Shown here piece by piece: positions 1 through 8,332 of a DNA stretch of 64,000 nucleotides. The stretch is from Mycobacterium bourgelatii (GTDB taxonomy: Bacteria > Actinomycetota > Actinomycetes > Mycobacteriales > Mycobacteriaceae): assembly GCF_010723575.1 (NCBI RefSeq), contig NZ_BLKZ01000001.1:5704001-5768000 (forward strand), in the 5' to 3' direction. Position numbers and translations under genes: made by a program. The notes under the pieces are model-generated. The model was not told where the DNA came from, made no database searches, and saw nothing but the letters and a program-made list of their open reading frames with translations. Position 1 is the stretch's first letter. Each line of letters opens with the position of its first letter.

Positions 1-1
1 A

Positions 2-1057
2 TCGACGGAGTCAGTCGTAGCGCCCGCTGGTGTCATCGCACAACCGGCGACCATCAAAGCCGAATCGCCCACCACGGCCAAGCCTTCTCGGCCGGCGTCT
101 GCTCCGGCTGTCCCGTCAACCACTGGCGGGATCAGTCGGAACGCCAAGATCGCACTTGTCGCAGGTGCCGTTGCAGTCGTCGCCGTGATCGCAGGGGCGG
201 TCGGCATTCCTGCCCTGACGAACAACCAGCCTGCACCGTCATTACCCTCATCATCGTCGACCCCGACATCATCAGAACGTTCGTATGGCGCTCAAGTTCA
301 GCTGCCGTTCACCGACCTCGGTATCAATCTTGCGGTGGCGGTAGACACGAACGGCACCGTGTACGTCGCCGACCAAGACAACCACCGAGTGCTGCGGCTG
401 CCGGCTGGGGCCATCGCGCCTACCGAGGTTCTCACGGGCCTTGAGGACCCTTCCGGCGTCGCGGTTGACACCGCGAGCAACCTCTACGTCACTGACTCAA
501 GCAGCAAGCACGTACTTAAGCTCCTGGCCGGCGCGGCCACCGCGAGTGTGCTGCCGTTCGACGATCTCCAGCGCCCCGGCGCGGTGGCGGTGGACACCGC
601 GGGCAATGTCTACCTTGCTGACAACGGCGACCGCGTGCTCAAATTCTCGGTGGCGGCGACTACCCCGCAAATACTGCCGTTCGCCGGCCTCCATCACGCC
701 AACGGAGTGGCGGTGGACGCCACTGGCAACGTCTACGTGGCCGACTGGGACTCGAGTGGCGCCTCCAATCTTGGGGGCAACAACCAGGTGCTGAAACTAC
801 CCGTCGGGGCATCCACCCCGACCGTGCTGCCGTTCAACGACCCACGTGGCCTGCCGGCGGTGGCGGTGGACACCACCGGCAACGCGTACGTCACCGACAC
901 CAGCGGAATAGTGTCCAAATTGCCGGCCGGTGCGACCACCTCGATCAATCTGCCGTTTAGCGGGCCTTACAACTTCAATAGCGTCGCGGTGGACGCCGCC
1001 GGCAACATCTATGTCGCCACGACCAACCATGTGATGTTCAAACTGACGGTGGAATGA
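2..1057 (+). CDS. Ser/Thr protein kinase PknD-like, C-terminal part (5' end outside window)
   Basis: The reading frame is open from base 2, so the start and any kinase domain lie upstream. What is visible is a Pro/Ala/Ser-rich juxtamembrane stretch, one hydrophobic helix (about 130-200, LVAGAVAVVAVIAGAVGIPA), a Ser/Thr linker, and about six repeats of the type VAVDTxGNVYVADxxxxRVLKLPAG to the stop. That repeat is the NHL beta-propeller signature. Kinase, one helix and an extracellular NHL propeller is the known architecture of mycobacterial PknD, where the propeller is the outside sensor. The kinase part is inferred because it is not in the window. A non-kinase membrane NHL protein remains possible. 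Confidence 0.8.
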   Translation, partial: STESVVAPAGVIAQPATIKAESPTTAKPSRPASAPAVPSTTGGISRNAKIALVAGAVAVVAVIAGAVGIPALTNNQPAPSLPSSSSTPTSSERSYGAQVQLPFTDLGINLAVAVDTNGTVYVADQDNHRVLRLPAGAIAPTEVLTGLEDPSGVAVDTASNLYVTDSSSKHVLKLLAGAATASVLPFDDLQRPGAVAVDTAGNVYLADNGDRVLKFSVAATTPQILPFAGLHHANGVAVDATGNVYVADWDSSGASNLGGNNQVLKLPVGASTPTVLPFNDPRGLPAVAVDTTGNAYVTDTSGIVSKLPAGATTSINLPFSGPYNFNSVAVDAAGNIYVATTNHVMFKLTVE

Positions 1058-1107
1058 GCGCGATCGGACGCGGCTATGGGGCGCAGCCGGGCATTGCCTT
1101 CTCGATG

Positions 1108-2121
1108 TCATACAGGCTGATCCCCGCCTCCTCGGGTGAACGGAAAGAGGCCTGACGCTTTCGCCCGCGCGCGCCGCACACCGGCGACGACCACGATGAT
1201 CCACGTCGCCAGCGCGACCCAGAAGAAGACCAGCGAGACGGTGGTCAGCGACCGCTGGCCCAATTCTGCCGCCGTGGCGGCGGTCGCCGCGGAATACATG
1301 CCCAACGGGAATACCATCGCCCACCACACGCCGGCGAACTTGAGGGTGGATGGGCGCCGGCTGATGCGTTGCAGGCCGAAGTAGACCAGCGGCGGTATCC
1401 AGAGGGTGGCCGCCAACCAGGTCAATACCGTGATGCCCTTGACGGCCGGCGCCAGCCAGTCGGGCGAGAGCGTGTGAATACCATCGCCGGCCAGGGTCGC
1501 AATGGCCAACCCACCCATGAGAATCCACGAGTCGGGCGCCAGTCCGTCCGGCCTCTCTGCGATCACTCGCCACAGGATCAGCCAGGTCATCAGGCCGTAG
1601 ATCGCCAGGCCCAGCACCCAGACCGGCGCCGCCACGCCAAACGCCCAGTGCTGTGATGTGTTCAGCGCCACCTGGGCGCCCACGATGGCCAGACCTGAGG
1701 TTCCCACGCTGGCCAGCTCCCACGCGCCGTGCGCGCGGTCCCGCAGCGGCACCCACCGATGAACCCACATATTGCGCGCGCAGAGCGTCGTCAGTACCAA
1801 CCACGACGCCGTCGCAATCACGCCTAGCGCCAACACCACCCAGCCGACGCGCGCCAACCTACTGTCCAGCACCGCGCAGGCGGCCACGAAGGTGAACAAC
1901 CGTAAGGTGACATCGGGATCCGTCAAGTCCCACTGGGTGACGGCGCGGGTGAACAACACCAGCGCGACGAGCGCGGCTAGACCACAGGTGGCAAGGACAC
2001 CCAATGCGTCGCTGATCCAGTGGTAGTAATGCTTACTCGCCGCGATCGACAGGATGCCGGTCGCCATCACCGCGGCGAAGACATCCGGTGACGGCTTGAT
2101 TCCGGCAAGCCGGACGGCCAT
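1108..2121 (-). CDS. TDT-family transporter (TehA/SLAC1-like anion or C4-dicarboxylate channel)
   Basis: A 337-residue, very hydrophobic protein with about ten predicted membrane segments, beginning SPDVFAAVMATGILSIAAS. That start resembles the tellurite-resistance/dicarboxylate transporter (TDT) family. Members move organic acid anions, sulfite or other anions; the substrate cannot be read here. The ATG lies only 8 bp after the cyp126 stop on the same strand, so it probably ends a purB-cyp126-transporter transcript. The Arg-rich tail is cytosolic in style. Family is fairly sure, substrate unknown. Confidence 0.8.
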   Translation of the reverse strand: MAVRLAGIKPSPDVFAAVMATGILSIAASKHYYHWISDALGVLATCGLAALVALVLFTRAVTQWDLTDPDVTLRLFTFVAACAVLDSRLARVGWVVLALGVIATASWLVLTTLCARNMWVHRWVPLRDRAHGAWELASVGTSGLAIVGAQVALNTSQHWAFGVAAPVWVLGLAIYGLMTWLILWRVIAERPDGLAPDSWILMGGLAIATLAGDGIHTLSPDWLAPAVKGITVLTWLAATLWIPPLVYFGLQRISRRPSTLKFAGVWWAMVFPLGMYSAATAATAAELGQRSLTTVSLVFFWVALATWIIVVVAGVRRARAKASGLFPFTRGGGDQPV

Positions 2122-2129
2122 TTAAGCCG

Positions 2130-3383
2130 TTAAGCCTCGTCGAGTTCCACGACGAGGTGCCGAATGCCGGTGTGCCGGTTGCTGCGCGTCCATTCGACGG
2201 GCTCGACCAGCCGAACCGCACCGAACCGGGACAGCAGTTCCTCATAGAGCACCCGCAGTTCCAGTCGGGCCAGGTTGGCCCCCAGGCAGTAGTGCACGCC
2301 CTGACCGAAACCCAAGTGCGGGTTTGGCTTTCGGGCAATGTCGAACTCGTCGGCTCGGTCGAATACGCTCTCGTCGCGGTTGGCCGATCCTTCCCAGATC
2401 TGGACCTTCTGACCCGCCTCGATCCGCTGTCCGCCGAGGGTGACGTCGCGGGTGGCGGTGCGCCTCTTCGACGGCGACGGCGATGTCCACCGCACGATCT
2501 CCTCGACCGCCGTGGGGAGCAGCTCGGAATCGCTTCGCAGCGCGCGCAATTGGTCTGGGTGCTCGGTCAGTGCCAACAACCCGCCCGCCACCGCGTTGCG
2601 GGTCGTCTCGGCGCCGGCGCTGAACAGCAGACTGAAAAACAGGTAGACCTCGAGGTCGGACAGGATGTGTGAATCCGCAATCTCTGGATCTTCGACCATC
2701 GCGTTGGCCACCACGGACAGCATGTCGTCGGTGGGGTTGGCGCGCTTCGAGGCGATCAACTCCTGGCCGTAGGCGTACATGCGAGACCCGGCCTCTTCGA
2801 CCGACAGCTGCGACAGCGCTGCCTTGCGTGAGCCGCCGAAGTCGAACTGCGGTTCGATCGCCTCGAACAGCCAATGACGTTCGGACTCAGGAACTCCCAG
2901 CAGGATGCAGATCATCTGCATCGGTAGTTCGGCCGCGATTTCGATGAGGAAATCGAACGGTTGGCCGGGCACCACGTCGTCGAGCAGTCGGCGCGCCCGG
3001 CCGCGCAGGTCGTCCTCGACGCGACGAATCATCCGCGGCGTCAGCCCGGAGCTGACCAGTCGCCGAACCTGTGAGTGCCGGGGGTCGTCCATCATGTTGA
3101 GCACCTGGCCCGCGATGGCCAAGTCCTGCAGCAGCGTGCCGCCGTACGGCCTGTCCCCACCGGTGACCGACGAGTAGGTCACCGGATCACGCAGTACCTC
3201 AAGGGTTTCGGCGTGCGTGGCCACTGACCAGAAGCCCTCGCCGTCCGGGGTGTTGTCGGTCGGCTCATGCCAGTACACCGGGGCTTCGCGACGATGGACC
3301 GCGAACAAGTCGTGCGGAAATCCGTCGGCGAAGTTGTCCAGATCGGTGAAGTCGATGTCTTTGAGTGAACTGGCAAGAGTCAC
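2130..3383 (-). CDS. cyp126: Cytochrome P450 CYP126
   Basis: A 417-residue bacterial class I P450. It carries the I-helix motif AGAETTRN, the K-helix ExxR (EEIVRW) and the haem-binding loop FGQGVHYCLGANLAR with its cysteine ligand. Near-identity with remembered M. tuberculosis CYP126, and the same neighbour (purB), support the name. The physiological substrate of CYP126 is not established. The start chosen is the GTG at 3381-3383, whose GTGA overlaps the purB stop by 4 bp, implying translational coupling. A longer open frame reaching 3860 is only antisense-of-purB reading. Confidence 0.93.
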   Translation of the reverse strand: MTLASSLKDIDFTDLDNFADGFPHDLFAVHRREAPVYWHEPTDNTPDGEGFWSVATHAETLEVLRDPVTYSSVTGGDRPYGGTLLQDLAIAGQVLNMMDDPRHSQVRRLVSSGLTPRMIRRVEDDLRGRARRLLDDVVPGQPFDFLIEIAAELPMQMICILLGVPESERHWLFEAIEPQFDFGGSRKAALSQLSVEEAGSRMYAYGQELIASKRANPTDDMLSVVANAMVEDPEIADSHILSDLEVYLFFSLLFSAGAETTRNAVAGGLLALTEHPDQLRALRSDSELLPTAVEEIVRWTSPSPSKRRTATRDVTLGGQRIEAGQKVQIWEGSANRDESVFDRADEFDIARKPNPHLGFGQGVHYCLGANLARLELRVLYEELLSRFGAVRLVEPVEWTRSNRHTGIRHLVVELDEA

Positions 3384-4798
3384 AGGATCGCCCCCGGGGT
3401 GTATTTTGCGGCCTCTGGATAGCGACTTACCAGAGCGTCCACCAGCGCAGCGACCTGGTCGACCTGATCGCCGGCGGCGCCGGTGAACGCCCGCTTGTCG
3501 GCCAGCGCGGCGTCGAGCGCGTCTCGGCCCAGCGGTAACCGCGGGTCTTTGGCCAGTCGATCCAGCAAGTCGGGCTCGGCGCCGTGTTCGCGCATCGCCA
3601 GCGCGGTGGCCACCGCATGCTCCCGGATGACGTGGTGCGCTTGTTCGCGGCCCATGCCGGCGCGCACCGCGGCCATCAACACCTTCGTGGTGGCCAGGAA
3701 CGGCAGGTAGCGGTCCAGCTCGCGCTGGATCACCGCTGGGTAGGCGCCGAACTCGTCGAGCACGGTCAAGAACGTCTCGATCTGTCCGTCGATGGCGAAG
3801 AAGCTGTCCGGCAACGCAACTCGGCGCACCACCGAGCAGAACACATCGCCCTCGTTCCACTGGGCCCCGGCCAGTTCGGCCGCCATCGAGGCATAGCCGC
3901 GCAGCACCACCTGCAGGCCGTTGACCCGCTCGCAGCTGCGGGTGTTCATCTTGTGCGGCATAGCCGACGAGCCGACCTGCCCCGGCGCGAATCCTTCGGT
4001 GACGAGCTCGTGCCCGGCCATCAATCGGATGGTGTGCGCCAGCGATGACGGCCCCGCACCGAGTTGCACCAACGCCGAGATGGCGTCGTGGTCCAGCGAC
4101 CGCGGATACACCTGCCCAACGCTGTGAAACACCAGCGTGAAGCCGAGAAATTCGGCGACCCGTTGCTCGAGTTCGGTCAGCTTGGCGTTGTCTCCGCCCA
4201 GCAGGTCGAGCATGTCCTGCGCGGTACCCATCGGGCCCTTGATGCCACGCAGCGGGTAGCGGTCGATCAGCTCGCGCAGCCGGGTCAGCGCGACGAGCGT
4301 CTCCTGCGCGGCCGAGGCGAACCGCTTGCCCAAGGTAGTGGCCTGCGCGGCGACGTTGTGGCTGCGACCGGTCATCACCAGGTCGCGGTAGGCCACCGCC
4401 CGCTCGGCCAGCCGCGCCACCACGGCCACCCCGTGCGAGAAGACGAGCTCCAGCGAGCGTCGGATCTGCAGCTGCTCGACGTTCTCGGTGAGATCGCGGC
4501 TGGTCATCCCCTTGTGCACCTGCTCATGGCCGGCAAGCGCGTTGAATTCCTCGATCCGGGCCTTGACGTCGTGGCGCAGCGCGCGTTCGCGGTTCGCGAT
4601 CGAGGCCAGGTCGACGTCCTCAAGCACGCGCTCGTAGTCGGTGATCGCCTCGGCCGGAATCGCCACGCCAAGCTCGGCCTGAGCCCGCAGCACCGCCAGC
4701 CACAATCGCCGTTCCGCGATGATCTTGGCCTCCGGTGACCAGATCGCCACCATCTCGGCGCTGGCGTATCGGCTGGCCAGCACGTTCGGAATGCTCAC
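3380..4798 (-). CDS. purB: Adenylosuccinate lyase
   Basis: A 472-residue member of the fumarase/aspartase superfamily. It releases fumarate from SAICAR and from adenylosuccinate, two steps of cytosolic purine synthesis. The signature loop GSSAMPHKMNTR is present, as is the conserved TSRDLTEN segment near residue 100. The GTG start (MSIPNVLASRYAS) fits the family N-terminus. It is first in a transcript with cyp126 and the TDT transporter and overlaps cyp126 by 4 bp. purD lies about 7 kb away, not in the same operon. Confidence 0.96.
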   Translation of the reverse strand: MSIPNVLASRYASAEMVAIWSPEAKIIAERRLWLAVLRAQAELGVAIPAEAITDYERVLEDVDLASIANRERALRHDVKARIEEFNALAGHEQVHKGMTSRDLTENVEQLQIRRSLELVFSHGVAVVARLAERAVAYRDLVMTGRSHNVAAQATTLGKRFASAAQETLVALTRLRELIDRYPLRGIKGPMGTAQDMLDLLGGDNAKLTELEQRVAEFLGFTLVFHSVGQVYPRSLDHDAISALVQLGAGPSSLAHTIRLMAGHELVTEGFAPGQVGSSAMPHKMNTRSCERVNGLQVVLRGYASMAAELAGAQWNEGDVFCSVVRRVALPDSFFAIDGQIETFLTVLDEFGAYPAVIQRELDRYLPFLATTKVLMAAVRAGMGREQAHHVIREHAVATALAMREHGAEPDLLDRLAKDPRLPLGRDALDAALADKRAFTGAAGDQVDQVAALVDALVSRYPEAAKYTPGAIL

Positions 4799-4864
4799 GG
4801 AATCACAGCTTACGGCGCGTGGGCACCGGCCATGAGCGGCCGATCACGACTTAGCTGAGCGCAC

Positions 4865-5551
4865 TCACACGATCGGCACGTTGCCGTTGCCGACGTTTCC
4901 GTTGCCGACGTTGCCGACGTCGCCGTCTGAGACGAGCCGCACCGGCCGCTGATCGACGGGCGCCAGCACGTCGATCAGGTCCACCACGGTCGTCAGCGCG
5001 GCGGCGCGCGGATCCCGCCCTTCGACCAGTGCGGAGACCACGGACCCGTCGACGGCGCAGATCAGGGTGCACACCAGTTCGATGTGGACCGACCGTCCTG
5101 ACCTCTCAATGGCCTCGGCGACCGCCTCGGCCCGCTGGCGCAGGCTACGCCGCATGCTTTCCTGCAACGCGGGAAGGCGGGTACAGGCGATATGCCGCTC
5201 ATATCGCGATATCAGCTGCTCAGCGAGCCCTGGGCCGGATACGACATCCCCCACGAGCAGGTCGACCAACACTTCAGCGGTGGTCTCGGGACCCCGGCGC
5301 CGCCGGGACAGGGCGTTAACCCGAGCCCGCAACTGCGCCACCTCGATCATCCCGATGTGTTCGACCGCGCGGGCGATCAAATCGTCGAGCGACGAGAAGT
5401 AGTACGTGGTGGATGCCAACGGTAGGCCAGCCCGTCGGGCAACGGCCCGATGGCGCACCGCTTCGAACCCGCCCTCGCCAAGCAGCTCGGCGGCGGCACT
5501 CACCAATGCGTACCGCCTACGTTCTCCTTTTGGAGTAACTGCTGCTGTCAC
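4865..5551 (-). CDS. TetR-family transcriptional regulator
   Basis: A 228-residue protein with an N-terminal TetR helix-turn-helix (residues about 10-60: LVSAAAELLGEGGFEAVRHR, then AGLPLASTTYYFSSLDDLI). It is divergent from the Tat-signal esterase at 5613, with about 60 bp between the starts, and sits upstream of purB on the same strand. This matches a TetR gene between the esterase and purB in M. tuberculosis (from memory). The start is GTG. The C-terminus ends in a short degenerate repeat (GNVGNGNVGNGNV), unusual for TetR and encoded by a small tandem DNA repeat. Ligand and targets unknown; the divergent esterase is the natural candidate. Confidence 0.85.
   Translation of the reverse strand: MTAAVTPKGERRRYALVSAAAELLGEGGFEAVRHRAVARRAGLPLASTTYYFSSLDDLIARAVEHIGMIEVAQLRARVNALSRRRRGPETTAEVLVDLLVGDVVSGPGLAEQLISRYERHIACTRLPALQESMRRSLRQRAEAVAEAIERSGRSVHIELVCTLICAVDGSVVSALVEGRDPRAAALTTVVDLIDVLAPVDQRPVRLVSDGDVGNVGNGNVGNGNVPIV
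4875..4926 (-). repeat. Short tandem repeat encoding GNV(GNGNV)n
   Basis: Within the 3' end of the TetR gene, units resembling cgttgccgttgccgacg on the + strand are repeated with small variations. They encode alternating Gly-Asn-Val at the protein C-terminus. All visible changes keep the frame. It may be a small length-variable tract; nothing indicates function. Confidence 0.6.
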
Positions 5552-5612
5552 GCCTGCTTATGCTGCCAGTCAAAGTGGTACTGCATTGCCATTTTCGAGA
5601 AACGGACATGGC

Positions 5613-6524
5613 ATGATGGCCCGCATGCCTCCCGTCAGTCGCCGTGCCGTGCTGGGCCTCGGCGCCAGCGCGGCATGCGGCGCGGTCGGCGCATATGCGC
5701 TCGACGTGCTGTTTCGGCCCCGTACATCCGAGGCCGCGCCGATCCCCCGGACTGGGACAAACGTTCCATTGGCGCCGACACGGCCGCTCGATCCGCCCCC
5801 GCCCGCTCAGGCCGCGCCGACGATGGTGACAGGGTCTTTCGCGTCGGCCGCGCGCGGCGGAATTACCACCAATTGGGCCATCGCCCGGCCGCCCGGCCAG
5901 ACCAAGCCACTGCGCCCGGTGATCGCGCTGCATGGCAAAGGCAACGACGCGGCAAGCGTTATGGCGGGCGGTGTCGAGCAGGGCCTCGCGCAGGCGGTGA
6001 ACGCCGGGTTGCCCCCGTTTGCAGTGGTCGCCGTCGACGGCGGAGGCAGCTACTGGCACAAGCGGGCCTCCGGCGAGGACTCCGGTGCGATGGTGCTCGA
6101 CGAGCTCATCCCGATGCTGGCCAGCCAGAACCTGGACACCTCCCGGGTGGCGTTTCTCGGCTGGTCCATGGGCGGGTACGGGGCACTGCTGCTCGGCGGC
6201 CGCCTGGGTCCGGGGCGCACCGCGGCGATCTGCGCGGTGAGCCCGGCACTGTGGACATCGGCGGGAGCGGCTGCACCCGGCGCATTCGACGGGGCCGACG
6301 ACTACGCGGCGAACTCGGTGTGGGGCATGCCGGCGTTGGGGTCGATTCCGATTCGCATCGACTGCGGCGACAGCGACCCGTTCTATTCGGCGACCAAGCA
6401 GTTCATTGCCCAGCTGCCCGCACCGCCCGCGGGCGGCTTCTCGCCCGGCGGACACGACGGCGGCTTCTGGAGCTCGCAGTTGCCAGCCGAGCTGGACTGG
6501 ATCGCCCCACTGCTGACGGCTTAG
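5613..6524 (+). CDS. Secreted alpha/beta-hydrolase (esterase) with Tat signal
   Basis: From the ATG at 5613 this is a 303-residue protein. It has a twin-arginine signal (SRRAVLGLGASAACGAVGAYAL), then a Pro-rich linker and an alpha/beta-hydrolase domain. The nucleophile elbow is GWSMGG; the acid is probably in RIDCGDSDPF and the base in GGHDGGFW, typical of esterase D/antigen-85-like folds. The homologue in M. tuberculosis is a putative exported esterase beside ggtA (from memory). It is divergent from the TetR gene, and ggt follows after 32 bp, so the two probably share a transcript. The open frame back to 5406 overlaps the TetR gene and is not expected to be translated. Confidence 0.87.
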   Translation: MMARMPPVSRRAVLGLGASAACGAVGAYALDVLFRPRTSEAAPIPRTGTNVPLAPTRPLDPPPPAQAAPTMVTGSFASAARGGITTNWAIARPPGQTKPLRPVIALHGKGNDAASVMAGGVEQGLAQAVNAGLPPFAVVAVDGGGSYWHKRASGEDSGAMVLDELIPMLASQNLDTSRVAFLGWSMGGYGALLLGGRLGPGRTAAICAVSPALWTSAGAAAPGAFDGADDYAANSVWGMPALGSIPIRIDCGDSDPFYSATKQFIAQLPAPPAGGFSPGGHDGGFWSSQLPAELDWIAPLLTA

Positions 6525-6556
6525 GGCTCTTCGCCGCGAGCGTTACGCTCACCTGC

Positions 6557-8140
6557 GTGGGCGCAGCGTTCGATTGGAGCTTCCCTTACGCCTGGCCGCG
6601 GATGCCCATCCTCGCGGCCAACGTGGTGTGCACCTCCCAACCGCTGGCGGCGCAGGCCGGTCTGCGGATGCTCGCCGACGGGGGCAACGCCGTCGATGCC
6701 GCCGTCGCCACGGCCATCACGCTGACGTTGGTGGAGCCGGTTTCCAACGGCATCGGGTCGGACGCCTTCGCCATCGTCTGGGACGGCAAGCAACTGCACG
6801 GATTGAATGCATCAGGACGCTCGCCGGCGGCCTGGACTCCGGAATACTTTGGCGACCAAGGTGTTCCGCTGTTCGGCTGGAACTCGGTGACCGTTCCGGG
6901 TGCGGTGTCGGCCTGGCGCGAACTGCACGGCAAGTTCGGAAAACTTCCGTTCGAACGACTCTTCGAACCCGCTATCGCTCACGGCCGCAACGGCTTTCTC
7001 GTGTCGCCGACCGTCGCGGACCAATGGGCGGCGCAAGTGCCGATATTCGCAAACCAGCCCGGTTTCGCCGATGCCTTCCTGCCTGACGGTCGAGCACCGA
7101 GGCCCGGCGAGTTGTTTACTCTGCCCGACCACGCCGCCACGCTGGAGAAGATCGCCGCAACCGGCGGTGAGGCGTTCTACCGTGGTGAGTTGGCAGAGCG
7201 GATGGAGGCACACGCCGCCGCCCAAGGGGCGGTCATGCGCGCCAGCGACTTGGCGGCACACCGCGCCGACTGGGTCGGCACCATAGCCGGCCGGTACCGC
7301 GACTACACCATTCATGAGATACCACCCAACGGCCAAGGTATCGTCGCGTTGATAGCGCTGGGGATTCTCGAGCAGTTCGACATGTCCTCGTGGCCAGTGG
7401 ATTCCGCGGACAGTGTGCACTTACAGATTGAGGCGCTGAAGCTCGCCTTCGCCGACGCGCAAGCCTATGTCGCCGACATCGACCACCTGCCGATCCCACC
7501 GGAACAATTCTTGAGCACGGATTACCTGCGGCAGCGAGCCGCGCTCATCGATCCCAAGCAAGCGAAGACGGCCTCGGCGGGATCGCCGAAAGGCGGCACC
7601 GTTTACCTCACGGCCGCAGATGCGTCGGGACTGATGGTCTCCATGATCCAATCGAATTACATGGGCTTCGGGTCGGGAGTCGTCGTGCCGGGAACGGGAA
7701 TCTCGCTGCAAAACCGCGGCTCGGATTTCTCTGCCATTCAGGGACATCCGAACCAAGTCGGCCCCAGAAAGCGTCCGTTCCACACGATCATTCCCGGATT
7801 CGTCACCAGAAACGACACGCCGGTGATGAGTTTCGGGGTGATGGGCGGCCACATGCAACCGCAGGGCCATGTCCAGGTGATGGTCCGTATCGCCGACTAC
7901 GGCCAGAACCCGCAGGCGGCCTGCGACGGTCCCCGGTTCCGCTGGGTGCAAGGTCGACAGGTCAGCTGCGAAAGGGGTTTTTCGGCTGCGACCCTCGAGG
8001 AGTTACACCGACGCGGGCACGATCTGGTCGAGGTCGACGACTACAACCAATTCGGTAGCTGTCAGGCGATCTGGCGACTCGATGACGGATATCTCGCGGC
8101 CAGCGATCCCCGCCGCGATGGCCAGGCTGCCGCATTCTGA
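6557..8140 (+). CDS. ggtA: Gamma-glutamyltransferase (GgtA-like)
   Basis: A 527-residue Ntn-hydrolase of the gamma-glutamyltranspeptidase family. It cleaves or transfers the gamma-glutamyl group of glutathione-like compounds, or acylates related substrates. It contains the N-terminal NVVCTSQPLAAQAGLRML and GGNAVDAAVATA motifs, and the autocleavage site with nucleophile Thr in KGGTVYLTAAD, followed by the small-subunit motifs LQNRGSDF and SFGVMGGHMQPQGHVQV. No signal peptide is visible. The GTG at 6557 is chosen because the longer frame runs antisense-free through the esterase only by chance. It follows the esterase by 32 bp. Confidence 0.93.
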   Translation: MGAAFDWSFPYAWPRMPILAANVVCTSQPLAAQAGLRMLADGGNAVDAAVATAITLTLVEPVSNGIGSDAFAIVWDGKQLHGLNASGRSPAAWTPEYFGDQGVPLFGWNSVTVPGAVSAWRELHGKFGKLPFERLFEPAIAHGRNGFLVSPTVADQWAAQVPIFANQPGFADAFLPDGRAPRPGELFTLPDHAATLEKIAATGGEAFYRGELAERMEAHAAAQGAVMRASDLAAHRADWVGTIAGRYRDYTIHEIPPNGQGIVALIALGILEQFDMSSWPVDSADSVHLQIEALKLAFADAQAYVADIDHLPIPPEQFLSTDYLRQRAALIDPKQAKTASAGSPKGGTVYLTAADASGLMVSMIQSNYMGFGSGVVVPGTGISLQNRGSDFSAIQGHPNQVGPRKRPFHTIIPGFVTRNDTPVMSFGVMGGHMQPQGHVQVMVRIADYGQNPQAACDGPRFRWVQGRQVSCERGFSAATLEELHRRGHDLVEVDDYNQFGSCQAIWRLDDGYLAASDPRRDGQAAAF

Positions 8141-8311
8141 ACAACCACAAAACCACTGTCCAACTCTTTTACACGCGCAATATGCCACAAATGGCTGCAT
8201 GTAAAGCCTTTTGACGACAACACCTCTTCGTCCATTTTCCGTCGCCAAAGTCTTGCAGAAATCTATTGTCCCCCAAGAGAATCTGTCGTACGGTATCGCA
8301 CCAGCAGGTGC

Positions 8312-8324
8312 AGTGTCGGACACT
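8312..8324. promoter_or_regulatory. Perfect palindrome AGTGTC-G-GACACT before the MoeY-like gene
   Basis: Two 6-bp arms with a single central base end 8 bp before the TTG start of the E1/nitroreductase gene. The position suits an operator for a dimeric repressor that blocks the promoter or ribosome. No regulator gene is adjacent, so the binding protein is unknown. Confidence 0.5.
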
Positions 8325-8332
8325 ACAATGGA

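Noticed and set aside
3384..3860. N-terminal extension of the cyp126 frame
   Set aside because: Lies inside purB in another frame; P450 homology begins at GTG 3383, coupled to the purB stop.
5450..6556. N-terminal extension of the ggtA frame
   Set aside because: Reads through the esterase gene in the wrong frame, Arg/Gly/Ala-rich junk; family homology starts at 6557.
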